From Sphingomonas sp. AR_OL41 (GTDB lineage Bacteria; Pseudomonadota; Alphaproteobacteria; Sphingomonadales; Sphingomonadaceae), in assembly GCF_029911635.1 (NCBI RefSeq), contig NZ_JARYTI010000029.1, forward strand, positions 1 through 61,562: a stretch of DNA of 61,562 nucleotides. Direction: 5' to 3'. Made by a program: the position numbers and the translations under genes. A model generated the notes under the pieces. The model made no database searches. It saw only the letters and a program-made list of their open reading frames with translations, and had not been told where the DNA came from. Below, one piece after another: positions 35,087-44,720 of this stretch; position 1 is the stretch's first letter, and the number at the start of each line of letters is the position of its first letter.

Positions 35087-35400
35087 CGCTCCCTGTTTCG
35101 CGCGCGCGACGCTCCCTGTTCCTGCCACCGCTTTCCCTTACGCCGCGCGCAAAAATATGGACGAAATTCCCTGCCGGCGCCCCTGCGGCAGGGAATTTCG
35201 CCGCGCCGGCCCACCGCTCGCCGCTCCCTGTTATCACCCGAAAAAATGCGACCCCCTGTTACGCTCCCTGTTATTCTCCCTGTTACCCCGCGAAAACAGG
35301 GAGCGGCGCTGCGCCGACGGACAGCGCGAAGTGTCTCAGCCGATTGACACGCGCGCCCGCCCCGCCGACACATGCCGCCATCCCCTGCCCTCCCTGTTCC
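35087..35400. repeat. Cluster of CTCCCTGTT motifs with nested hairpins
   Basis: Seven exact copies of CTCCCTGTT lie between 35089 and 35398 (35089, 35112, 35224, 35264, 35276, inverted at 35295, 35390), plus a near-copy at 35254. Two strong hairpins are formed: 15-base arms at 35162-35176/35186-35200 containing AATTCCCTGCCG, and 14-base arms at 35219-35232/35295-35308. The segment fills the 444 bp before the M16 peptidase gene, which otherwise holds no gene. Spacing is irregular, so this is not CRISPR. Confidence 0.75.
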
Positions 35401-35411
35401 CGGAGTTCCCG

Positions 35412-38321
35412 ATGCGTTTGATCCGTGTTGCCCTGTTGCTCAGCGTTGCCGCGCTGCCGCTTGCCGCGCCGGCAAAGCAGCCCGTCCGCCACGCGCCGCG
35501 CCCCGCCGCCACGGCCGCCGCGACGGCGGCTCCGGCGGCCAAGCCGATCGCCTTTACCGAACGTCGCCTCGCCAATGGCCTGCGCGTCTACGCCATTCGC
35601 GACACCGGCACCGCCAACGTCTCGGTCCAGGTGTGGTACGATGTCGGCTCGAAGAACGATCCGGTCGGCCGTTCGGGCTTCGCGCACATGTTCGAGCATC
35701 TCATGTTCAAGGCCTCGCGCAACCTCGTTGCCGAGCAGATGGACCGGCTGACCGAAGATGTCGGCGGCAACAACAACGCCTCGACCAACGACGATTACAC
35801 CGAATATCACGAGGTCATCCCCGCCAACCATCTCCAGCGGCTGCTGTTCGCCGAGGCCGATCGCATGGCCAGCCTGGTGGTCGAGCCGAAGAGCTTCGCG
35901 TCGGAACGCGACGTGGTGAAGGAGGAGCTGCGCCAGAACACCAATGCCCGGCCCTACGGCAAGCTCTTCTCGCTCTATTTTCCGGCAATTTCGTACAGCG
36001 CGCACCCCTATGCGCGCGGCACGATCGGCAGCATCGACAATCTCGACAGCGCGCAGATCGACGATGTCCGCGCCTTCCACGCGCTCTATTACCGCCCCGA
36101 CAACGCCGTGCTGGTGGTGGCGGGCAATTTCGACCCCAAGCAGCTCGATGCCTGGGTCGACCAGTATTTCGCACCCATCAAGCGCCCCGACTGGTCGATC
36201 CCGCGTGTCACCGTCACCGAGCCCGAGCGCACCGCGCCGGTCAGCCGCACCGTCTATGAGCCCAACACGCCGCTCCCCGCCGTGCTGATCTCCTACCCGA
36301 TCCCGCCCGATCGCGACCCTGACGGCCCCGCCCTCGCCGTGCTCAACACCATATTGTCGGGCGGCGAGAGCTCGCGGCTCTATCAAAGCCTCGTCTACCG
36401 CGATCAGCTCGCCCAGTCGGCGGAAAGCTTCGTCGATTCCAAGCAGGGCCCGGGCAATCTCGCGGTGCTGTCGATCATGGCCTCGGGCAAGGATGTCGCG
36501 ACCGGCGAGGCGGCGCTGCGCCGCGAAATCGCCCGGCTGCGCGACGCACCGGTGACCGCGGCCGAGCTGGCCAAGGCGCGCAACCAGATCCTCACCACCG
36601 TGCTGCGCTCGCGCGAGACCGCCGAGGGCAAGGCATCGACCATCGCCCAGGCGACGATCATCGATGGCGATCCGCGCGCCGCCGACCGTGATCTCGCCGC
36701 CGTGGCGCGCGTCACCGCCGCCGACGTGCAGCGCGTCGCGCGCAAATATCTCCGCGACGAGCGCGCGGCGACGATCCGCTACTTGCCCGCCGAAATGGCG
36801 CCGGCCGGCAGCAAGAACGAACCGATCGCGGTCGCGTCGTCGGTCGTGACGCAGGCGCTGGTCGCGCCGCCCAAGGTCGAGGTCTTCACCCCCGCCAGCG
36901 AGGCACAGCGCATCGCCCCGCCCGCCGCCGGCACACCCGTCGCCGCCGCGATCCCGGCGCCGGTGACGATGAAGCTCGCCAACGGCCTGACCGTGCTGGT
37001 GGTCGAGCGCCACGAGCTCCCCCTGCTCACCGCCTCGCTCGTCACCACCACCGGCGGCGCGGCCGACCCGGCCAATCGCGCGGGCCTGTACAGCCTCACC
37101 TCCGACCTGATGACCAAGGGCACGAAGACGCGCTCGGCCACACAGATCGCGCAGCAGATCGAGACGCTTGGCGGCAGCATCGGCAGCAATGCCGACTGGG
37201 ACGGCTCGACCGTGTCGATCGACGTCAAGGCCGACCAGGCCGGCCCGGCACTGGCGATCCTCGCCGATGTCGCGCAGCACCCGGCCTTCGCCGCCGAGGA
37301 GATCGAGCGTGCCCGCGTCCAGGCGATTGACGGCGTCAACGTCACGATCAAGGATCCGTCGCGGCTTGCCGGGCTGGTGTCGGCGCGCACGGTCTATGGC
37401 GATCTTCCCTATGGCCATGCGCTGTCGGGTACGCCGGCATCGCTCAAGGCGATCACGCGCAGCGATATCGTCGGGGCGTATCGCGCGGCATGGTCGCCGA
37501 GCAACGCCACGCTGGTGATGGTCGGAGACATTACGCCGACCGCGGCTCGAGCATTGGCCGAACGAAATTTCGGTACATGGGGACTGTTTGCCAACGCGAA
37601 GGGCAGATCACTCTTCGGCCGGGCGACGACGCGCGGTGCCCTAACCATCGTCGACTGGTCCAAGCCCGCCTCGCCACCCCGCGTCGTCGTCGTCGACATG
37701 CCGGGCGCGGGCCAGGCGGGCGTCGTCGTCGGTCGTCTCGCCATCGCGCGCAGCGACCCGAGCTATTACCCCGCCGCGGTCGCCAACACGATCCTCGGCG
37801 GCGGCTTCTCGTCGCGGCTCAACCAGGAAATCCGCATCAAGCGCGGCCTCGCTTATGGCGCGGGCAGCTCGCTGTCGGCGCGACGCGACGGCGGCTCGCT
37901 GTCAGGCCGCACCTCGACCAAGAACCCCAGCGCGCCCGAGACCGTGGCGATCATCGCCGCCGAGATGAAGCGCATGGGCGCCGAGCCCGTCACGGCGAGC
38001 GAACTCGACACGCGCAAGGCGGTGCTGATTGGCGGCTTCGGCCGCGCCACCGAGACGACCGGCGGCATCGCCGGCACGCTCGCCGGCTATGTCGAGCAGG
38101 GCGTGCCGGTCACCGAGCTGCAGCGCTACATCCCCGCCGTCAGCGCGGTCGACCCCGCTGCCGTGCAACGTGCCGCCGCCGCGCTGATGGACCCGGCGCG
38201 CGCCAGCATCGTCGTGGTCGGCGATGCCAAGCTGTTCGTCGATGCGCTACGCAAGGATTACCCCCAGTTGGAGGTCATCCCCGCCGACAAGCTCAACCTC
38301 GACAGCGCATTGTTGAAGTAG
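35412..38321 (+). CDS. Fused two-domain M16 zinc metallopeptidase
   Basis: 969 residues from the ATG at 35412 with GGAG upstream; the frame is open to 34989 but that part is the repeat cluster. A signal peptide (IRVALLLSVAALPLAAPA) indicates export. The first half (about 45-480) carries the inverted zinc motif HMFEH (H92, E95, H96) and the downstream Glu block VVKEELRQNTNARPYG, so it is catalytic. The second half (about 510-950) has the M16 fold but no HxxEH, so it is a non-catalytic partner, as in mitochondrial processing peptidase pairs and pitrilysins. Likely degrades peptides in the periplasm. Confidence 0.95.
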   Translation: MRLIRVALLLSVAALPLAAPAKQPVRHAPRPAATAAATAAPAAKPIAFTERRLANGLRVYAIRDTGTANVSVQVWYDVGSKNDPVGRSGFAHMFEHLMFKASRNLVAEQMDRLTEDVGGNNNASTNDDYTEYHEVIPANHLQRLLFAEADRMASLVVEPKSFASERDVVKEELRQNTNARPYGKLFSLYFPAISYSAHPYARGTIGSIDNLDSAQIDDVRAFHALYYRPDNAVLVVAGNFDPKQLDAWVDQYFAPIKRPDWSIPRVTVTEPERTAPVSRTVYEPNTPLPAVLISYPIPPDRDPDGPALAVLNTILSGGESSRLYQSLVYRDQLAQSAESFVDSKQGPGNLAVLSIMASGKDVATGEAALRREIARLRDAPVTAAELAKARNQILTTVLRSRETAEGKASTIAQATIIDGDPRAADRDLAAVARVTAADVQRVARKYLRDERAATIRYLPAEMAPAGSKNEPIAVASSVVTQALVAPPKVEVFTPASEAQRIAPPAAGTPVAAAIPAPVTMKLANGLTVLVVERHELPLLTASLVTTTGGAADPANRAGLYSLTSDLMTKGTKTRSATQIAQQIETLGGSIGSNADWDGSTVSIDVKADQAGPALAILADVAQHPAFAAEEIERARVQAIDGVNVTIKDPSRLAGLVSARTVYGDLPYGHALSGTPASLKAITRSDIVGAYRAAWSPSNATLVMVGDITPTAARALAERNFGTWGLFANAKGRSLFGRATTRGALTIVDWSKPASPPRVVVVDMPGAGQAGVVVGRLAIARSDPSYYPAAVANTILGGGFSSRLNQEIRIKRGLAYGAGSSLSARRDGGSLSGRTSTKNPSAPETVAIIAAEMKRMGAEPVTASELDTRKAVLIGGFGRATETTGGIAGTLAGYVEQGVPVTELQRYIPAVSAVDPAAVQRAAAALMDPARASIVVVGDAKLFVDALRKDYPQLEVIPADKLNLDSALLK

Positions 38322-38329
38322 CCGACATC

Positions 38330-38354
38330 GGCCTCGCCCGCTCAGGGCGAGGCC
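38330..38354. terminator. Hairpin overlapping the end of the PLD gene
   Basis: Arms GGCCTCGCCC (38330-38339) and GGGCGAGGCC (38345-38354) with a 5-base loop. It lies just past the M16 stop and includes the last codons of the opposing phospholipase gene, so it can end both transcripts. No T-tract. Confidence 0.5.
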
Positions 38355-40804
38355 GGGTCGACCAGGTCGAGCAGCAACGGCGCGACGATCCCGATCGCGC
38401 GGTTGATGATCGGGTGGTGCGGCGGGTGGACCGGGTCGAAGCGGACCACGCCGAGCGCGGGGTTGGGCACCATCGGCGAGGAGAAGCCGGGCCATTGCGA
38501 GATGTCGGTACCGTCGGTCGGTGCCGGCACGCCGAGATGTTCGGTCCATAGCTGCATGCGGAACTGCTGCGCGAAGGTCAGCCCGCTCGCCGAGGTCTCG
38601 GCGCTCTCGCCGCGCGCGGCGAGCGCGATCATCGGCGGGCTGGCATTGGCGTCGTCGAAGATGAAGGCGTCGACCTCGCTGTCATGCTGATAGCCGCGCC
38701 GATTGCAATTGGCCGAGCCGATCACCGCCAGCTCGTCGTCGAACACCCAGCACTTCGAATGGACATAGCTCTCCCGCCCGAATCTGTTCGGCGCGCTGCC
38801 GCGCGGCTTGTTGAGCTGGAAGACGTTGAGCTTGGCCGCAACATCGGGGCTCTTGCCGGCCACCACCGCGTCGATGAACTGCTGGCGGTAGAATTGCGGG
38901 AAGATCAGCCCGCCGCTGATCTCATTGCCGGGGATCAGGATCGTGATGTGATTCAACCGGTCGATAACCCTGTTAAGGGCACGGGCAGTGGCGAGGTCGA
39001 TCAGATACTGGTCTTCGATATAAATGAAGCGCTGCGCGTTGGCGATCGCGGTGATCAGCAGCCGGCCTATGTCGCGCTGGCGGGGCGGCGGACGCGTGGC
39101 ACCGGCAACCGGGGTGAAGGTGCGCGCGATGATCACCGAGGTACTGCCGCCGAACGGCGCATCGGCAAGCGACGGGTTGGGGATGGCCGGCGCGGGGATT
39201 CCGGTGATCGGGTCGCCGCGCAGCGCGCCCTTGGCGGTGTCGATCGCGCGGCCATCGGGATGGTCGAGCCAGCGCTCGACAAAGGTGCGCAGCAGCTCGC
39301 GCGTGGCCGGGCCGACGATGCGGCAATGCGTGTCGTGCTGCGGGTCGCTGGCGCCGACCGAGCCATGCGCGCCGGTGCCGCAGGTGGCGATGTCGGGCAT
39401 CACGCGGTTCGGGTTGAGATCGAGCCCGCCGCAATAGGCGACGAGCCGCTCGCCGTCGAACACCAGCAACACCTTTTGGTGATGCGCGGCCTTGATGCCC
39501 TGCAGCTTGCGCGTGATTTCGTCACGGATCCGCCGCCATTCGCGTCCGATCGCCGGGTCGAGCCGCGCGGCGGCCGCGACCGCGCCCGACGCCAGCGCCA
39601 TCGCCGCCTCGACCTGGGCCGAGGTGATCGGGATCGCACCGCCATTGCGCCCATCGACGATGCCGCCACCGTTCGAGAGGGCGTTGATCCGCCCGACATG
39701 CTCGCGGATCACGAGCAGCTTGCTGAGATTGTCCCAGACCATCGCACGGACCTGCACCCCGCGCGCGACGGCGTCGGTGAGCAGCGCGTTGAGCGTGGCG
39801 GTGCAATCGCCCCGGCGCAGCGGGAAGTTGTCGAACATGTCCCAGCCGAGCAGGTAGATGAACGCGCGGTCGCCGCGCGCGGCGGCGATATCGTTGGCCA
39901 TCGCGCGGTAGGTCGCGTCGCCATCGACCAGCGCCTTGACCGCATTCTCGGTCGTGGTCGGCGCATTGGGCGATCCGCGCAGGATCGATGCCCAGCGGTC
40001 GGGCTGGAGCACGACGGTCGAGATCGGGATGATCGGCGGGATGATGGGTGGGATGATCGGCGGGATGTCGGGCGGCGCGTCGTCGCGCGCGAGCAGATCG
40101 AGCATTGCCCAGGTCCTGGGGCCGATCACGCCGTCCCACTCGCGCGGCTGGCCGGGAAAGGCGGCGCGCTGGAACGACAAGGTCGCAGCGTTGGTATTGG
40201 GGCCGAAGATCGCATCGACGTTGAGCGGGCAGCGGTCGAGCGGGCTTTGCATCGCTGCGACGCGCTTGGTGTGGACGCGGTTGAGCTTGGTCTGCGCCTC
40301 GGCGACGGCGGGGCCGGACGAGCCGCGACGGATCATCGGGTGCGGGCCGGGCGGCGGCACGACGGCCTCGTCGGCGCCCTCGCCGGCGTGGCGCAGGATG
40401 ACGGTGTCGTGCAGCATCATCCCGTCCGGTCCGGCGATGCGCCGTGCGAAGCCCGTCGGGCCACCGCCGGGTTCGATCACGCGGACATAACGGCCGGGCA
40501 AGGGCCCCTCGGTGACGACGCCGAGCCGGCGCATCGCGCCCGCGCCGAGCGGCTCGGGGTCGGCGATTACCGCGACGCGCGGTGCGCGTGCTGGCCCGTG
40601 GCGCAGCAGCACATCGCCGGGGCGCAGGTCGCCGGCGAGGCGCTGGCCGTGCCATGCGACGACGCCGATCGAGCGATCATCGGGATCGAGCGCGCGGCGC
40701 AGCATGGTGAGCGGCGGTTCCCCCGCAACCGCAAGCGTGAAGTCGGATGGCGCGACGCCATCGCGGACGAGCAGCGTGGCTGCTTCGACAAGTTCCTGAG
40801 TCAT
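38342..40804 (-). CDS. Phospholipase D with shared N-terminal module and peptidoglycan-binding domain
   Basis: 820 residues from the ATG at 40804 with GAAGGAGA upstream. Residues 1-150 form a domain of unknown type (LAVAGEPPLTMLRRALDPDD, RPGDVLLRHGPARAP, EGPLPGRYVRVIEP) that is closely repeated in the subtilase-lipase next door. Residues ~155-238 are a PG_binding_1 domain (RRGSSGPAVAEAQTKLN, DAIFGPNTNAATLSFQ, GVIGPRTWAML), and 244-260 a PPIIP-repeat hinge. The rest is PLD with both HKD motifs: H442/K444/D450 and H682/K684. No signal peptide. Likely cleaves membrane phospholipids after delivery to a target. Last gene of the BTAD-controlled run. Confidence 0.85.
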   Translation of the reverse strand: MTQELVEAATLLVRDGVAPSDFTLAVAGEPPLTMLRRALDPDDRSIGVVAWHGQRLAGDLRPGDVLLRHGPARAPRVAVIADPEPLGAGAMRRLGVVTEGPLPGRYVRVIEPGGGPTGFARRIAGPDGMMLHDTVILRHAGEGADEAVVPPPGPHPMIRRGSSGPAVAEAQTKLNRVHTKRVAAMQSPLDRCPLNVDAIFGPNTNAATLSFQRAAFPGQPREWDGVIGPRTWAMLDLLARDDAPPDIPPIIPPIIPPIIPISTVVLQPDRWASILRGSPNAPTTTENAVKALVDGDATYRAMANDIAAARGDRAFIYLLGWDMFDNFPLRRGDCTATLNALLTDAVARGVQVRAMVWDNLSKLLVIREHVGRINALSNGGGIVDGRNGGAIPITSAQVEAAMALASGAVAAAARLDPAIGREWRRIRDEITRKLQGIKAAHHQKVLLVFDGERLVAYCGGLDLNPNRVMPDIATCGTGAHGSVGASDPQHDTHCRIVGPATRELLRTFVERWLDHPDGRAIDTAKGALRGDPITGIPAPAIPNPSLADAPFGGSTSVIIARTFTPVAGATRPPPRQRDIGRLLITAIANAQRFIYIEDQYLIDLATARALNRVIDRLNHITILIPGNEISGGLIFPQFYRQQFIDAVVAGKSPDVAAKLNVFQLNKPRGSAPNRFGRESYVHSKCWVFDDELAVIGSANCNRRGYQHDSEVDAFIFDDANASPPMIALAARGESAETSASGLTFAQQFRMQLWTEHLGVPAPTDGTDISQWPGFSSPMVPNPALGVVRFDPVHPPHHPIINRAIGIVAPLLLDLVDPASP

Positions 40805-40851
40805 CGCGTCTCCTTCGCAGTGCGGGACGGTGGGGGAGCCTCGATCGCGGC

Positions 40852-43800
40852 TCAGATCGTGAACGGGCCGGCGTTGACCAGACGCTGCGGCGGCGCGCGC
40901 TCACCGAGCGCGGGCGCGCCGCTGGCGATGTACGCGATGCCGTTGAGCACAGCCTCGCGGAACGGCTTGTTCTTGAAGCAGGCAGCATGCTCGACCTGGG
41001 CGAAGCCGGTGCGAAAATGTGGCGCGGCCAGATCGGGACAACGCCCGCTGAACGCCGGGACGGTGCCATCGCCTTCCTTGGGACGCGCCTGCGGATCGAG
41101 GCTCGTGTCGGTCGTCAGGCCCGTCGAGAACAGCACGCCGGTGACGGGATGATAGCGACCCGCGATCGAGCCGTGAAAGCCCTTGGCCTCGGCGAAGCGC
41201 GCCTGCAGCATCATGTTGGTGGGGTCGAGCGGCGTCAGCGAGGGATGGATCAACCCGCCGGGCTGGCCGTAGAGATCGAACACCGAGCCGCCCTTGCCCT
41301 GCGATGGCGGCCACCAGCCACGCCCGGCATTGTCCGACGGCAACAGCTCGTTGGCGCCGCCGAGCACCGCCATCAGCCGGTTATAGAAGATCGGACTCGG
41401 GCCGAGCAGGCGATCGCTGAACAGCGCCTGGAACAGCCAGGTCTGGGCGAACTTTTTGGCCGTAGCGCCTTCGTCGAACGCGCCGTCGGCACCGTCACCG
41501 AGGTCGAGCGATTCCTGGACCATCTCGACCATCGCCTCGCCGAGCGAGCCGTCGATGCCGCTGTCGAAGCCGGTGCGATAGCGGCGTGCGGCGGCGACCG
41601 CGCCGACCGACGGCTGTACGGTGTGGATCACCCCGGCGATGCGCCGCGCCAGCTTCGCGCCGAACTGCGCCAGCGCGCCGCGCAGGACGAGTCCGCCCAT
41701 CGAATGCGTCACGATGATGACCTGCTGCGACCCGCGCTCGATCTCGAGCACCTTGTCGACGAACCGCTCGAGCGCCTGGCCATGCGAGGCATTGCCCTTG
41801 CGCCAGTCATACCCCATCGCCCAGACCGGGCAACGCAGCTGCGGCAAACCAAGATCGAAGACCGGCGGCGTGTTGAAGGCCTGTTCGATCGCGAGCAGCA
41901 GCGGGCGATAGAAGGATTGGGTGACCTGATCCCAGCCACGGCGATGCTCGTCGGCATCCTTGCCGTCGGCGAGGATCGTGGCAGTCGCGAACATGCTCAG
42001 CCCGCGCAACTTATCGTCGCTGTCGGCAGTGAACCATTTGCGCATCACGCCGAGCTTGTCGGGGTCCCAGTCTGGCAGGTTGCTGCCCTCGGGGAAGCGC
42101 AGCCGCGTGCCCATCACACCGGGCAGCAGGATTACCGGGATCGTCTGGCTGTGCGCAACGACCGGGATGATCGGCGGGATATCCGGCGGAATCCGCGGCG
42201 GGATCACCGGCGGCGTATCGCCGCCGGCATAGGCGTCGAGCATCGCCCAGGTCTTCGGGCCGATCACGCCGTCCCATTCGCTTGGCTGGCCGGGAAAGGC
42301 GATGTGCTGGAACGACAGCGTCGCCGCCGAGGTGTTGGGGCCGAAGATCGCATCGACGTTGAGCGGACAGCGGTCGATCGGCGTGTCCATCGCGGCGATG
42401 CGCGCGGCATGGACGCGGTTGAGCTTGGTCTGTGCTTCGGCAACCGCCGGGCCCGAGGAACCGCGACGGATCATCGGGTGGGCGGCGGGCGGCGTCGGCG
42501 CGGTTTCGTCGGCGACTTCGCCCGCGTGGCGCAGGATGACGCTGTCGGGCAGCATCAGTCCGTCGGGACCGGTGATGCGCCGCGCGAAGCCGGCGGGCGA
42601 GCTACTGCCGGGTTCGACCACGCGGACGTAACGACCGGGCAACGGGCCTTCGGTCACCACGCCGAGCCGGCGCAGCGCGGCGGCGGTCAACGGCTCGGGA
42701 TCGGCAATGATCGCGGCGCCCGGCGCGCGTGTCGGGCCGTGGCGCAACAGCACGTCGCCACGGCGCAGCTCGGCGGCAAGCCGCTGGCCCTGCCACGCGA
42801 CCACGCCGATCGAGCGGTCACCGGGATCGAGCGCGCGTCGCAGCATTGCGAGCGGCGGCTCGCCGGCAAGCGCGGTGGGAAAGTCAGCCGGCGCGACCCT
42901 GTCGTTGAGCAGTCGCGTCACGGCATTGGAGATATCCTGGGGCATGGCTTCTTCCTCACGCGATGGCGCGGGTGGACGGGGCGGCGTCGCGACCGGAGCG
43001 GGCAGCGTGCGGGCACGCGCTACCGCTTCGGCGATGGCGAGCTGGCCATATCCCCAGCGCGGATCGTCGGCGTCGGGTGCAACGAGCGTCGCGAACAGCG
43101 CGCGGCGCAACGCCGTGACGCGCTGCAGCCCGGCGGCCTGCATCATCAACGCGATCGTGCCGGCGACATGCGGCGCGGCCATGCTGGTGCCGCTCATCCG
43201 CATATAACCCGGCGCCGCCAAGGGGTCGCTGCGCGACCTGACCGAGAGTACACGCACACCAGGCGCGGCGAGCAGCGGCTTGCGCCGGCCGTCGCGGGTT
43301 GGCCCGACGCTGGAGAAGTTCCCCAGCGGATGCGTCGGATCGTGCGCGTCATAGGCACCGACCGCGATGGTGCGCAGCGCATTGCAGATGCTGCCGGTGG
43401 TCGATTGCGGATCGGCGAGATCGTGGCGGAACTGCGCCTGGCACTTGCGACACGCGGCGTTGCGCTCGATCCAGGCGTGCCAGCGGCCATCGACCACGTC
43501 GACGCCCTCGATCTCGATCTCCCACACCCCCGCCGCCGCCTCACGCCGCAGGAACAGGTTGATCAGATTGTCCCCGCTATTGGGGTCGGCGATGCGGTGA
43601 TAGAGAAATCCGACCTCGCGCCCGTCTGCGAGCCGTACCGGCGCGTTGTGGCCGAGCGCGGCGACCGCCGATGCGCCACCGGGCCCGCGCATCCGCGCGG
43701 TGAATTCGTCGGCACCATCATACCAGATCTCGACCGAAACCGGGATGGCGTCGCGCTGGGTCATGCGGAACGGCAGCCGCGCGGTACGCGTCTCGCTGAG

Positions 43801-44682
43801 CCGCCCGGACATGTGGACGTCGCGCGAATAGTAATTGCCGGTGCTCTGCACCACGGCGGTGCCCGGACGGCTGACCAGCAGCCAGTCGATCGCACGCTCG
43901 ACCAGCAGCTTGCCCTTGTGATCGCCGCCGTGGCGGCCGAGGCTGAGGTTGAACACCAGCGGCCGGTCGGCGGCGGTCCGCACCGCAAAATCGATCGCTT
44001 CGAGCAGTTCGATCGAGTTGCCGAGGTCGCCGCCGCCATTGCCGAGATGAATGAAGATCAGCCCGGCTTCGGGCGCGATACCCTGCGGTCCGCCGGCGCG
44101 GCCATTGCCGGCGGCGATGCCGAGGACGTGCGTGCCATGGGCATTGGCGGCCGGCGTATAGCCGAGCGCGGCGAACGGATCCGGCTGGCCGAGCGCGCGA
44201 TCGATCGCGGCGGGCGTGTGGATCCGGCCATAGCCATAGCGGTTGGCCGGCACGGCGGGACCGCGCTGATCCCACAGGCCAAGCAGGCGGGTCGAGCCGT
44301 CGAGGTTGCGGAAATCGGGATGGGCATAGTCGAGCGACCAGTCGATCACGCACACCGCCGTGCCGCGCCCGGTTTCGGGCAGGCCGCGCGGTCGGCGGAC
44401 ATCGTCGGGCGCGGCATCGGGTGGGCCGTCGGCCTCGCCGGCACCGTGAATCGTCTCGAACTCGCGGGCATAATCGCGCGGCGCCTTGAGGCTGGCGATC
44501 GCCGGATCGGCATGAAGTGCGCGCAGCAGACCGCGCGGCGCCCGCGCGGTCGCGACGACGCCGAATTCGGCGACGATACGCAGTGCCGCCGGCGCGCGGG
44601 CGCCGTGGTGGAGCCGGACGACGACCGCTACCTCGTCGTCCGGCTCACCCTCGGCGATCATTTCCTGGAGTGCGGGATCCAT
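40852..44682 (-). CDS. Subtilase (S8) - shared module - LCAT-like lipase fusion
   Basis: 1276 residues from the ATG at 44682 (AAAGGTGA upstream). The S8 protease is at about 105-560 with D114 in VIDWS, H182 in NAHGTH, oxyanion N283 in STGNYY and S500 in SGTSMAAPH, all intact, and a ~140-residue insert before the Ser. Residues ~580-735 repeat the unknown N-terminal domain of the PLD protein; ~736-818 is PG_binding_1; 824-841 a PPxIPP hinge. The end (~848-1250) is LCAT-like: ILLPGVMGTRL, S994 in THSMGG, D1205 in GDGTVP and a late His. M580 has its own ribosome site, so an internal product is possible. No signal peptide. Confidence 0.85.
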   Translation of the reverse strand: MDPALQEMIAEGEPDDEVAVVVRLHHGARAPAALRIVAEFGVVATARAPRGLLRALHADPAIASLKAPRDYAREFETIHGAGEADGPPDAAPDDVRRPRGLPETGRGTAVCVIDWSLDYAHPDFRNLDGSTRLLGLWDQRGPAVPANRYGYGRIHTPAAIDRALGQPDPFAALGYTPAANAHGTHVLGIAAGNGRAGGPQGIAPEAGLIFIHLGNGGGDLGNSIELLEAIDFAVRTAADRPLVFNLSLGRHGGDHKGKLLVERAIDWLLVSRPGTAVVQSTGNYYSRDVHMSGRLSETRTARLPFRMTQRDAIPVSVEIWYDGADEFTARMRGPGGASAVAALGHNAPVRLADGREVGFLYHRIADPNSGDNLINLFLRREAAAGVWEIEIEGVDVVDGRWHAWIERNAACRKCQAQFRHDLADPQSTTGSICNALRTIAVGAYDAHDPTHPLGNFSSVGPTRDGRRKPLLAAPGVRVLSVRSRSDPLAAPGYMRMSGTSMAAPHVAGTIALMMQAAGLQRVTALRRALFATLVAPDADDPRWGYGQLAIAEAVARARTLPAPVATPPRPPAPSREEEAMPQDISNAVTRLLNDRVAPADFPTALAGEPPLAMLRRALDPGDRSIGVVAWQGQRLAAELRRGDVLLRHGPTRAPGAAIIADPEPLTAAALRRLGVVTEGPLPGRYVRVVEPGSSSPAGFARRITGPDGLMLPDSVILRHAGEVADETAPTPPAAHPMIRRGSSGPAVAEAQTKLNRVHAARIAAMDTPIDRCPLNVDAIFGPNTSAATLSFQHIAFPGQPSEWDGVIGPKTWAMLDAYAGGDTPPVIPPRIPPDIPPIIPVVAHSQTIPVILLPGVMGTRLRFPEGSNLPDWDPDKLGVMRKWFTADSDDKLRGLSMFATATILADGKDADEHRRGWDQVTQSFYRPLLLAIEQAFNTPPVFDLGLPQLRCPVWAMGYDWRKGNASHGQALERFVDKVLEIERGSQQVIIVTHSMGGLVLRGALAQFGAKLARRIAGVIHTVQPSVGAVAAARRYRTGFDSGIDGSLGEAMVEMVQESLDLGDGADGAFDEGATAKKFAQTWLFQALFSDRLLGPSPIFYNRLMAVLGGANELLPSDNAGRGWWPPSQGKGGSVFDLYGQPGGLIHPSLTPLDPTNMMLQARFAEAKGFHGSIAGRYHPVTGVLFSTGLTTDTSLDPQARPKEGDGTVPAFSGRCPDLAAPHFRTGFAQVEHAACFKNKPFREAVLNGIAYIASGAPALGERAPPQRLVNAGPFTI
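42943..42957 (-). promoter_or_regulatory. Internal ribosome binding site and ATG inside the fusion gene
   Basis: Within the fusion, GAGGAAG lies five bases before an in-frame ATG (residue 580, MPQDISNAV) exactly where the shared module begins. The corresponding module of the PLD protein begins at its true start codon (MTQELVEAA). This could be a remnant of a separate gene start or a working internal start giving a module-lipase protein. Confidence 0.5.
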
Positions 44683-44720
44683 CGTGTTTCACCTTTCTCC
44701 AGGGATGCGACGCGCCGGTG

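Noticed and set aside
35087..35400. CRISPR array
   Set aside because: The 9-mer copies are too short and irregularly spaced, occur in both orientations, and there are no cas genes.
35283..37418. A 711-codon minus-strand frame opposite the M16 peptidase
   Set aside because: Shadow of the M16 gene in a complementary frame, with no motif.
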